Shown piece by piece: positions 18,840-27,509 of a stretch of DNA of 33,342 nucleotides. The position numbers were made by a program, and so were the translations under genes. The number at the start of each line of letters is the position of its first letter. The stretch's first letter is position 1. Origin of the DNA: Lachnospiraceae bacterium (lineage in GTDB: Bacteria; Bacillota; Clostridia; Lachnospirales; Lachnospiraceae); contig JAILIO010000227.1 of the NCBI GenBank assembly GCA_024695225.1, positions 1-33,342 of the forward strand. The letters are read 5' to 3'. Below the pieces are notes generated by a model. The model saw only the letters and a list, made by a program, of their open reading frames with translations, did no database searches and was not told the origin of the DNA.

Positions 18840-20510
18840 ATGCTTCGTGAGGTACATTTGAAAAATCTGGCTCTGATAGAGAGTGCAGACATTACATTTA
18901 ACGACGGCCTGAACATAATGACAGGAGAGACCGGAGCCGGGAAATCCGTGATCATCGGCTCTGTTGCTGCAGCGCTGGGGGGACATGCGGACCAGAGCCT
19001 TATAAGACACGGCGCTGAATACGCCCTGATCGAACTCACCTTCGACACCGCGGGAGACCAAAGGGTCAGCGGGATGCTTTCGGAAATGGGTATCGATGAC
19101 GCAGGGGATGAAGTCCTGATACAGAGAAAGATATCGGAAAAGCGCAGCGTTATCAGGGTGAACGGTGAGACAGTCACCCTTAAAGCCATAAGATCCATAG
19201 CCCCTTACCTGATGGACATCTACGGTCAGAAGGAGCATCAGACATTGCTGTCTTCGGCTTCCCAGGCGGATGTGCTGGATTCCTGGGCAGGGGAGGAACT
19301 GTCCGGGCTAAAAGAGAAGATATCCGGCCTCTTCACGGAGATCAGAGGGATAAATGAAGAGCTTTCGGAGGAGGAGCGGGACGACCGCACAAGACAGAGA
19401 GAGGCAGATCTTGCTGAATACGAGATAAATGAGATAGACTCAGCAGATCTCAAAAAGGGTGAGTACGAAGAACTTCAGTAATATGTCAGGAAGGCCGGGA
19501 ACTCCGGCAGGATCAGGGAAGCCCTGGAAAAGGCGGTGTCCCTGTGCGAGGGGGACATGGTATCCGATGCCGTGAGGGCTGTAAGGGACGTGTCCGCTTT
19601 GGACCCCGGTGTGTCTGCCCTTGAAAGCGAACTGGAGGAGATCGATTCCCTGCTGTCCGATTTTATCAGGGAAGCCAATGATCAGATCGCTGATCTCTCC
19701 TTTGACCCAGAGGAATACGACCGGGCGGTGAAGAGGATGGACACCCTGAACCATCTGCAGGATAAATACGGAAACAGCTACGAGGCCATTATCTCCTACA
19801 GGGATGAGAGGGAGGAACTGTTAAATAAATTCAGGGACTGGGAGAATTACAGGGATAAGCTCCTTCAGAAAAAGAAAGAAATAGAGAAGAAACTTAAGGA
19901 TCTGTGTTCAAAAGCCCATGACATCAGGGTGAAGGCCGGGGAGGATCTGTCTGAACGTATGACTGACGCCATGAGAGGTCTTAATTTCCTGGATTCCAGG
20001 TTCAGGATAGACATACTCTGCGACAACAAGACCATCACCAGGACCGGCTGGGACACGGTGTGCTTTATGGTGTCCGTGAATCCCGGGGAGGATCTGAAAA
20101 GCGTTGCGGATACCGCGAGCGGAGGCGAACTATCCAGGATAATGCTGGCGCTTAAGACTGTCACCGCAGAGAAGGATGACGTGAGGGCCCTTATCTTCGA
20201 TGAGATCGACTCCGGCATAAGCGGCAGGACAGCTTTTAAGGTGTCTGAATCCCTGGGGGAGCTTTCAGGCGGCAGACAGATCATCTGCATCACCCATCTG
20301 CCCCAGATCGCAGCCATGGCAGATACCCACTTCCTCATAGAGAAGGAGACGGACAATACGGTCACCAGGACCCATATAAGGGAACTGGACGAGGAAGGAA
20401 GCCTTAAGGAACTGGCCAGAATGGTGGGAAGCGATGAGGAATCGGACGCAGCCCTGGAGAACGCCGCGGAACTTAGGAGGAAGGCGGCAGAGGTAAAGGG
20501 AAAGAAGTGA
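18840..20510 (+). pseudogene. recN: RecN DNA repair ATPase interrupted by one in-frame TAA (19479-19481)
   Basis: 18840-19481 (Walker A TGETGAGKSVIIGS) and the continuation 19482-20510 (VADTASGGELSRIMLALK; LIFDEIDSGISGRTA; CITHLPQIA) share one reading frame; reading through gives about 556 aa, normal RecN length. Confidence 0.9.
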
Positions 20511-20555
20511 TCGGGATCCATGATCTTTATGGCGTATCGAAAGGAGTAGTGTGAT

Positions 20556-21044
20556 ATGGGGAGAAGAGACAAGGTCAATTATTACCTGGATCTTGCAGAG
20601 ACCGTTCTGCAGAGGGGAACCTGCTTGAGACGGCTGTACGGGGCAGTTATCGTGAAAAACGATGAGGTCATATCCACCGGGTATGTGGGGGCTCCCAGAG
20701 GCCGGAAGAACTGTACTGATATGGGATACTGCGTGAGACAGAAGATGCAGATACCCCGGGGGGAGAGGTACGAACTGTGCAGGAGCGTACACGCCGAGGC
20801 CAACGCCATTATTTCCGCTCCCAGGTCCGAGATGATAGACGCGGATATATACCTGGTGGGGAAGGAAGCAGATACCGGGGATTATGTAAAAAATGCTTCC
20901 AGCTGCTCCATGTGCAAGCGCATGATAATAAACGCCGGGATCAAGAGGGTGATCGTGCGGGACACCAGGGATGATTACAGGGTCGTGAACGTGTCCGACT
21001 GGGTTGAAAATGACGAGTCACTTGAAGGACAGAAGGGTTACTGA
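20556..21044 (+). CDS. dCMP deaminase family protein (ComEB-like)
   Basis: CLRRLYGAVIVKNDEVISTGYVGAPRG; HAEANAI; CSMCKRMIINAGI; RBS aaaggag. Confidence 0.9.
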   Translation: MGRRDKVNYYLDLAETVLQRGTCLRRLYGAVIVKNDEVISTGYVGAPRGRKNCTDMGYCVRQKMQIPRGERYELCRSVHAEANAIISAPRSEMIDADIYLVGKEADTGDYVKNASSCSMCKRMIINAGIKRVIVRDTRDDYRVVNVSDWVENDESLEGQKGY

Positions 21045-21060
21045 TATACTATTATAGTAT
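21022..21060 (+). promoter_or_regulatory. Putative glgA promoter with inverted repeat overlapping the -10
   Basis: TTGAAG (21022-21027), 17-bp spacer, TATACT (21045-21050); dyad ATACTA-TTA-TAGTAT at 21046-21060. Confidence 0.5.
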
Positions 21061-21116
21061 TTATCATTCGCGTTATCCGGCGATGTTTACGGAGAGATCT
21101 GAGTGGGAGGTTTTAC

Positions 21117-22562
21117 ATGAAGAAAATACTTTTAGTTGCTTCCGAGGGAGTCCCGTTTATAAAGACAGGTGGACTTGCCGATGTTATCGGTTCCCTCCCA
21201 AAGGATATTGACAAGAGATATTTTGATGTTCGTATAATCCTTCCGAAATACATGTGCATGCACAGTGAGATGGTGGATAAACTGAACTATGTCACGAATT
21301 TCTACATGGATTTCAATTGGAAGAATGTTTATGTGGGTATTTTTCAGGCGGAGTCCGACGGCATCACATATTATTTCATAGATAACGAGTCCTATTTCGG
21401 CGGCGGCAGGCCCTACGGCGACGATCCCATTTACGAGATCGAGAAGTTCGCATTTTTCTCAAAGGCCGTGCTCTCTGTGCTGCCTGTCATAGATTTCAGA
21501 CCGGACATAATCCATTGCAACGACTGGCAGACCGGACTGATACCGGTATATCTCAAGGAAAGGTTTGCAGGCGGTGAGTTCTACAGGGGAATAAAGACCA
21601 TAATGACCATCCACAACCTGAAATTCCAGGGGAAGTGGGACATCAAGAAGGTCAGGGAGATCACGGGACTGCCCGCCTCCTATTTCACTCCGGACAAGCT
21701 TGAAAGCTATACGGATGCCAATCTGCTGAAGGGCGGGATAGTCTTTGCCGATGCGGTCACCACGGTCAGTCCCACCTATGCGGAGGAGATCAAAACCAAC
21801 TTTTACGGAGAGGGCTTGAACGGCATACTTGCAGCCCGGGCAAACGACCTGAGAGGTATCCTGAACGGCATAGATTACGATGAATTCGATCCTTCCAAGG
21901 ACACAGCCCTGACAAAGCGCTACGACGCCATCAATTTCCGGAAGGAAAAGGGCAGGAACAAGGTGGCGCTGCAGAAACAGCTGGGGCTGGAGGTGAGTGA
22001 GGACATAATGATGATCGGCATCGTGTCCAGGCTCACGGGGCAGAAGGGATTTGACCTGGTGGCTTATGTCATGGATGAGCTGTGCCGGGACAAAGTCCAG
22101 ATAGTGGTGCTGGGATCCGGGGAAGAGCAGTATGAGAACATGTTCAGGCACTATGACTGGAAATATAACAATAAGGTCTCTGCAAATATTTATTATTCCG
22201 ACGACCTGGCTCATAAGATCTACGGTTCCTGTGACGCATTCCTGATGCCTTCACTGTTTGAGCCCTGCGGGCTTTCACAGCTGATATCCTTAAGGTACGG
22301 CACAGTGCCCATTGTCAGGGAGACAGGCGGTCTCAAGGACACGGTGGAACCTTATAACGAGTATGAGAGCACCGGAACTGGCTTTTCATTTGTAAATTAC
22401 AACGCCCATGAGATGCTTTCCACCATCAGGTATGCGGAACGCATCTATTATGACAAGAAGAGAGAATGGAACAAGATCATCGACAGGGATATGGCTGCCG
22501 ATTTTTCCTGGAAGCAGTCTGCCGCAAGGTACCAGGAGATGTATGACTGGCTTATTGGATAA
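21117..22562 (+). CDS. glgA: Glycogen (starch) synthase, GT5 family
   Basis: KKILLVASEGVPFIKTGGLADVIGSLPK; HCNDWQTGLIPVYLK; MPSLFEPCGLSQLISLRYGTVPIVRETGGLKDTV. Confidence 0.96.
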   Translation: MKKILLVASEGVPFIKTGGLADVIGSLPKDIDKRYFDVRIILPKYMCMHSEMVDKLNYVTNFYMDFNWKNVYVGIFQAESDGITYYFIDNESYFGGGRPYGDDPIYEIEKFAFFSKAVLSVLPVIDFRPDIIHCNDWQTGLIPVYLKERFAGGEFYRGIKTIMTIHNLKFQGKWDIKKVREITGLPASYFTPDKLESYTDANLLKGGIVFADAVTTVSPTYAEEIKTNFYGEGLNGILAARANDLRGILNGIDYDEFDPSKDTALTKRYDAINFRKEKGRNKVALQKQLGLEVSEDIMMIGIVSRLTGQKGFDLVAYVMDELCRDKVQIVVLGSGEEQYENMFRHYDWKYNNKVSANIYYSDDLAHKIYGSCDAFLMPSLFEPCGLSQLISLRYGTVPIVRETGGLKDTVEPYNEYESTGTGFSFVNYNAHEMLSTIRYAERIYYDKKREWNKIIDRDMAADFSWKQSAARYQEMYDWLIG

Positions 22563-24221
22563 ATGGGCAAAAAGAGCGGGAATTCCGGTTTTATAAAGCA
22601 GGCCGGCATACTCGCCGTATCCGGAATAATTGTACGCATAATAGGCATACTGTACAGGAGCCCCCTGGCTGCCATAATAGGTGATGAGGGGAATGGCTAC
22701 TATGGGTATGCCTATAATATTTATACGAACATACTTCTGATCTCTTCCTACAGCATTCCCTCAGCCATGTCCCGCGTCATGGCGGGAAAACTGGCCAGGC
22801 GGGAATACAAGAGCGCCAAGCGTTTGTTAAATGGCGCTTTTATTTATGTTCTGATAGTTGGGAGCCTGGCGGCTGCCTTTGCATGGTTTGCAGCTCCGTA
22901 CCTGGTGGTGTCAAACGCGGTTCCCGTGCTGAGGATATTTGCGCCTACCATATTCCTGTCAGGGCTTTTGGGAGTGCTCAGGGGATTTTTCCAGGCCCAT
23001 CGTTCCATGGTGCAGACTTCGGTCTCACAGATACTGGAACAGCTTATGAACGCAGCCATAAGCGTTGGGGCAGCCTGGTTCTTTGTGAACAGTGCTGCCA
23101 TGACCCTTGGGTCCGGGGCGGGGGAGGATACTGCAAGAGCAGTGAGAGGGGCGGCGGGTTCCGCCATCGGAACCGGCGCCGGAGTGCTGATAGCCCTCTT
23201 GTTCATGAGCCTCATGTATTACTTAAATCGTGATTTTATTAATAAAAGAGTAAGTAGAGATTTAACTTATGATGATGAATCATATCCGGCGATATTGAAG
23301 GAGATATTCCTGGTGGTGACTCCTTTCATATTGAGCACATTTATATACAACTGTCTCACGGCTGTGGATCAGACGGTTTATTCAAGGATAATGATAAATG
23401 TCAGAGGTCACGGAGAGGCTGAGATCGCCACCTTGTACGGTATTTTTTCAGGGAAGACTATAGTTTTGAGAAATATACCGGTGGCCATCGCATCTGCGGT
23501 AAGCGCTGCGGTGATACCTGAGGCTGCAGCCGCCTGGGCTCTGAACGACAGGGAGAAGACTGAAGCCAGGACAGGGTCTGCAGTCAGGATCACAATGCTG
23601 GTGGCTATCCCCTGTATGGTGGGGCTCATGGTGTTATCGAAACCCATAGTCACGCTGCTCTTTCCACAGAGGGCATCCATAGACACGGCATCCCGTCTTC
23701 TGACAGCCATCGGTATAACGGTCATACTGTATTCGCTTTCCACGATCACAAACGGTGTACTGCAGAGTGTAGGTATGGTGAACCGCCCGGTGGTGCACGC
23801 TGTGGTGGCCCTTGTGATACAGTTTGGCATTCTGGAAGTTCTGCTCAGAAAGACCGATCTGAATCTGTATGCCCTGGTCATAGCAGATATAGCCTATTCA
23901 CTTATAATGTGCATTCTGAACGGGATATCCATAAGGAGAAATCTGGGATTCAGGCAGGAAGTGAAGAATACGTTCCTGCTTCCCCTGCTTTCTTCCGCAG
24001 TCATGGGCGTTGCAGCTATCGGCGTATATCTTCTTTTGGATCATATCACCGGATCGAATGCTGTTTCACTTTTCGCAGCGGTGGCTGTCTCCATGGTTGT
24101 TTATCTGCTCATCATGGTGTGGTCCGGAGCTGTGGGAGAAAGCGAGCTGTCCAGATTCCCCGGCGGTAAGAAACTGTCAAAGCTTTTGATCCGCAGAGTG
24201 GGTGACAGCAAAGAGGAGTGA
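22563..24221 (+). CDS. SpoVB/MOP-superfamily polysaccharide biosynthesis (flippase-like) membrane protein
   Basis: 552 aa multi-pass protein; FIKQAGILAVSGIIVRIIGILYRSPLAAIIGDEGNGYYGYAYNIY; starts immediately after the glgA stop. Confidence 0.88.
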   Translation: MGKKSGNSGFIKQAGILAVSGIIVRIIGILYRSPLAAIIGDEGNGYYGYAYNIYTNILLISSYSIPSAMSRVMAGKLARREYKSAKRLLNGAFIYVLIVGSLAAAFAWFAAPYLVVSNAVPVLRIFAPTIFLSGLLGVLRGFFQAHRSMVQTSVSQILEQLMNAAISVGAAWFFVNSAAMTLGSGAGEDTARAVRGAAGSAIGTGAGVLIALLFMSLMYYLNRDFINKRVSRDLTYDDESYPAILKEIFLVVTPFILSTFIYNCLTAVDQTVYSRIMINVRGHGEAEIATLYGIFSGKTIVLRNIPVAIASAVSAAVIPEAAAAWALNDREKTEARTGSAVRITMLVAIPCMVGLMVLSKPIVTLLFPQRASIDTASRLLTAIGITVILYSLSTITNGVLQSVGMVNRPVVHAVVALVIQFGILEVLLRKTDLNLYALVIADIAYSLIMCILNGISIRRNLGFRQEVKNTFLLPLLSSAVMGVAAIGVYLLLDHITGSNAVSLFAAVAVSMVVYLLIMVWSGAVGESELSRFPGGKKLSKLLIRRVGDSKEE

Positions 24222-24267
24222 CAGCAAAGGGGAGTGACAGCAAAGAGGAGTGACAGCAAGGAGGAGT
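24204..24267 (+). repeat. Four 16-bp tandem repeats across the flippase stop codon
   Basis: gacagcaaagaggagt x4 with single substitutions at 24204, 24220, 24236, 24252; each contains a Shine-Dalgarno-like purine run. Confidence 0.95.
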
Positions 24268-24291
24268 GACATGGCAGCATATTTCAGACGT

Positions 24292-26043
24292 TCAGACCTG
24301 TGTGAGGGCTGAAATATCCGAAGACATTACCATGGAATAGTTGGTGTAGTAGACCACAAAACCCGCAAATGAACCCTTCGGTTTCTTTACTTCCCTTTTT
24401 TTCACATAATCCACTTCCCCCTTGTCCAGATCCTTCAAACGTGAATAGTGGACTGCAAGGGCTGCAGCGTCTTCAAAGGCCGAGTCCGAAGGAGTGTCCT
24501 CGTTTTCATTTACTTTCAGGATCACATGGGAGCCCGGGACACCCTTGGCGTGGAACCAGTAGTCTTCGGGGCGGGCCAGTGAAAAAGTAAGCTGATCGTT
24601 CTGGCGGTTGTTCTTTCCCACGTATATGTGGTGGCCGTCCCGGCTCAGATAGTGCAGGGGTTCCGACTGGGATGCATTGCCGGATCTTTTTCTGCCTTTG
24701 CTGTCCGGAGACATTTTGATAAAGCCGTAATCTGCCAGTTCCCTCCGTATATCTGTAAGGTCAGCGTCGTTTTCTGCCATGTCTATGGCCTGGGAAATGG
24801 TTTCAAGGAGTTCGATCTCTTTTTTCACATCTTCTGTGAGTTTCAGGAGATTCTCCCTGGTGCGTTTTAATTTGTCATATCTGGCAAAATACCTGTTGGC
24901 GTTCTGCTTAAAGGTGAGAGTGGTGTCCAGTGGGATCTTGATCTCCTCACCGGTGCGGTAGTCTTCGGCAGTCAGGGTCTTGTCCCCGGGCTGTATGCTG
25001 TATCCGTATATCAAAAGAAGTTCTCCGTAAGTCCTGAGGGTGTCTGCTTTTTCCGTATCTTTAAGCTGCTTCTCCTGAAGGGAGAGTTTTTTTACATCCT
25101 TTGCAAGCAGCGAAGATACGGCTTTTTTTATATCAGAGCCTCTCTGCTTTATACGGGAGATCCTTTCTTTTTCTGAATAGAAAGAGATCATGGCCTCGCT
25201 TATGCCGGAGCAGGTAAAGGATTCCATCCCGGCGCAGGTGGTCAGGGGAACGGGTGAAAACTCCACGGGTTTACCCTTTTCCATGTAGATCACCGGGGAG
25301 ATTTTCCCGGATGATGCTTCTTCAATAAGGCCTTTCACCGCCAGATAGACTGAAGACATGTCTGAGGGCGAAAGCGTCTCCTGCAGAGAATCGGGAGAAA
25401 TCCCGGCCCTGTTGCACACTTCCTCCGCCGCAACCCTGGATATACCCTGGTAGGATGCGTTCAAAAAGGATGATATCGGCAGGGGGGAAGATGAAAGTGA
25501 CCGCATGAATGCTTCCGCTGAGGTTGTCAGAAAATCGGACTTCCCCTTGGTCTCCGGAAGGAAGTAGGTGGTCCCCGGAAGAACGGTGCGCACAGAACTC
25601 ATCGAGGGGGGGACATGTCTTATGGCGTCTATCACTTTGTCATCGTTTCCTGTCAGGATTATGTTGCTGTGTTTTCCCATGAGTTCCGTCACCAGGGTGT
25701 AGGTTTGAATGTCACCCATCTCATCGGAATGGCGGAAAGATATCCGGACAGCTCTTTCCAGACCGGGCTGAATTATGTCTTCGATCCGTGCTCCCTGCAT
25801 GTGTTTTCTCAGGACCATGCAGAAAGAGGGGGCAGCGTCAGGCGACTGTCTGTTGGTATCTGTGACATACAACAGGGGAAGAGAGGGATTTGCAGACATG
25901 AACAGGCGCTTATTTCCCATCTCCGTTTTGAAGGTGAGGATGATCGAATGATTATCCGGTTGTGATATCTTTGCCACTCGAAGCCCTTTAAATATGCTTA
26001 ATTCCCGGACTACAGCGGACAGGGTTATGCCGTCAAATGCCAT
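24292..26043 (-). CDS. rqcH: NFACT-family ribosome quality control protein RqcH (formerly fibronectin-binding protein)
   Basis: MAFDGITLSAVVRELSIFKGLRVAKISQPDNHSIILTF; C-terminal NFACT-R HYLSRDGHHIYVGKNNRQNDQLTFSLARPEDYWFHAKGVPGSHVILK. Confidence 0.94.
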   Translation of the reverse strand: MAFDGITLSAVVRELSIFKGLRVAKISQPDNHSIILTFKTEMGNKRLFMSANPSLPLLYVTDTNRQSPDAAPSFCMVLRKHMQGARIEDIIQPGLERAVRISFRHSDEMGDIQTYTLVTELMGKHSNIILTGNDDKVIDAIRHVPPSMSSVRTVLPGTTYFLPETKGKSDFLTTSAEAFMRSLSSSPLPISSFLNASYQGISRVAAEEVCNRAGISPDSLQETLSPSDMSSVYLAVKGLIEEASSGKISPVIYMEKGKPVEFSPVPLTTCAGMESFTCSGISEAMISFYSEKERISRIKQRGSDIKKAVSSLLAKDVKKLSLQEKQLKDTEKADTLRTYGELLLIYGYSIQPGDKTLTAEDYRTGEEIKIPLDTTLTFKQNANRYFARYDKLKRTRENLLKLTEDVKKEIELLETISQAIDMAENDADLTDIRRELADYGFIKMSPDSKGRKRSGNASQSEPLHYLSRDGHHIYVGKNNRQNDQLTFSLARPEDYWFHAKGVPGSHVILKVNENEDTPSDSAFEDAAALAVHYSRLKDLDKGEVDYVKKREVKKPKGSFAGFVVYYTNYSMVMSSDISALTQV

Positions 26044-26153
26044 TTGTACTGCTCCTGAAGGACCGCAATCTGTCTGACATGATAATGTCTGTGTTTAACG
26101 GTCTGTGACCGGCTGTCTGCGTGTACAGCTGTTAAGATCTACGGAACCTGTGC

Positions 26154-26182
26154 ATTGTAGCACGATGAAAAAAAGTAGTCAA
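26154..26182 (-). promoter_or_regulatory. Sigma-A-type promoter for rqcH
   Basis: Minus strand TTGACT (26182-26177), 17-bp spacer, TACAAT (26159-26154). Confidence 0.75.
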
Positions 26183-26289
26183 AATGCCGGGTATCATAGA
26201 TGACTGCAAAAAAGGCAAAAATATCAGTTTTTTTGTTGAAAAAAATGGTGTACACTCAACCTTGTACTTTTTAAGCTCTTCGTTCACAG

Positions 26290-26318
26290 TTGCCCCTTTT
26301 GGCGTTCCGTGTTAGAAT
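26290..26318 (+). promoter_or_regulatory. Candidate promoter for degV
   Basis: TTGCCC (26290-26295), 17-bp spacer, extended -10 TGTTAGAAT with hexamer 26313-26318. Confidence 0.4.
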
Positions 26319-26388
26319 TCCACAGTCAGATAAAATGCAGTTTGTTGTACGGGATCTGGAAGGAACTCTGACAGGACAGCTATGAGGG

Positions 26389-26428
26389 GGCTTGCCGTTT
26401 ATGCACGGTTGCATACCCCGGCAGGGCC
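26389..26428 (+). promoter_or_regulatory. Compound hairpin in the degV leader
   Basis: GGC-TTGCCG pairs with CGGCAG-(G)-GCC outside; inner TATGCA-CGGT-TGCATA stem-loop; about 35 nt before the degV start. Confidence 0.45.
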
Positions 26429-26462
26429 GCGAAGGGTACTTATTATACCGGAGAGGATTGCC

Positions 26463-27344
26463 ATGGCTAAGACTGCGGTGGTAACAGATACAAACAGTGG
26501 AATGCCTGCAAAGGAGGCCGAGAAGATGCATGTCTTCGTGGTCCCGATGCCGTTTTATGTGGGCGGTGAGACCTATTATGAAGGGATCAACCTGACCCAG
26601 AAACAGTTTTACACAATGCTGGAGGGGGATGTGTCCATCAGCACCAGCCAGCCGTCCCCGGAATCCCTGATGAACGTCTGGGACAGGGTGCTTACCAGTT
26701 ACGACGAACTGGTGTACATACCCATGAGCAGCGGACTTTCAGGCTCATGCCAGAGCGCTGCCATGCTGTCTTCCGACTACGATGGCAGGGTTCAGGTGGT
26801 GGACAACCAGCGTATATCCGTGACCCAGAGGCAGAGCGTTTTGGACGCCCTCCTTATGATAGAGCGCGGATACAGTGCCCTGCAGGTCAAACAGAGACTG
26901 GAAGAGACAAAATTCGAATCCAGCATATATATAATGCTGGAAACCCTTAAATATCTGAAAAAAGGCGGCAGGATCACCCCTGCGGCTGCGGCTATAGGGA
27001 CAGCGCTCAGGGTGCGGCCCGTGCTCACCATACAGGGCGAGAAACTCGACGCCTTCAGACTGGCCAGGACCAAGGGGCATGGCGAGGCTATAATGAAAGA
27101 TGCCGTCAGAAAAGATGCGGAAGAGAGATTTGGAGGTCTGGATCCTGAAAAAGTCTGGCTGGCTGTAGCGTACAGCGGCACGGACAAAAAGGTCGCCGAG
27201 GAGTGGAGAAAGGATGTGGAAAAGAGTTTCCCGGGCTTTCGCGTGCACATGGATCCTCTTTCCCTTTCGGTTTCCTGTCATATAGGTCCGGGAGCTCTGG
27301 CAGTGACTGTCACGAAGAAACTGGATATCGAAGATATAAGGTAG
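26463..27344 (+). CDS. DegV family (fatty-acid-binding) protein
   Basis: AVVTDTNSGM; ISTSQPSPESLMNVWD; IPMSSGLSGSCQSA; YLKKGGRITPAAAAIGTALRVRPVLTI. Start at 26463 after RBS-like gagagg. Confidence 0.93.
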   Translation: MAKTAVVTDTNSGMPAKEAEKMHVFVVPMPFYVGGETYYEGINLTQKQFYTMLEGDVSISTSQPSPESLMNVWDRVLTSYDELVYIPMSSGLSGSCQSAAMLSSDYDGRVQVVDNQRISVTQRQSVLDALLMIERGYSALQVKQRLEETKFESSIYIMLETLKYLKKGGRITPAAAAIGTALRVRPVLTIQGEKLDAFRLARTKGHGEAIMKDAVRKDAEERFGGLDPEKVWLAVAYSGTDKKVAEEWRKDVEKSFPGFRVHMDPLSLSVSCHIGPGALAVTVTKKLDIEDIR

Positions 27345-27360
27345 AACATTAGAGATATTT

Positions 27361-27429
27361 AATGTATTATGTATGAGAATGTATTATGTACGAGAATGTA
27401 TCAAGTATGAGAATGTATCATTGTATGAA
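27361..27429. repeat. Four 17-bp tandem repeats between degV and miaB
   Basis: aatgtattatgtatgag / aatgtattatgtacgag / aatgtatcaagtatgag / aatgtatcattgtatgaa at 27361, 27378, 27395, 27412. Confidence 0.93.
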
Positions 27430-27509
27430 GGATCCGCATGGCTTTACAGAAGCCGGTGGTGAATAGATGAAATGCTTTGAGAAGCAGGAAACGGTCAAAA
27501 TACAAAGCG

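Noticed and set aside
17772-19238. 488-aa minus-strand ORF over tlyA/nadK/recN
   Set aside because: Spans three clearly coding plus-strand genes; no RBS or domain signature seen.
19238-19754. Frameshift as the cause of the recN split
   Set aside because: Both recN pieces are in the same frame (18840 and 19536 are congruent mod 3); the only lesion is the TAA at 19479-19481.
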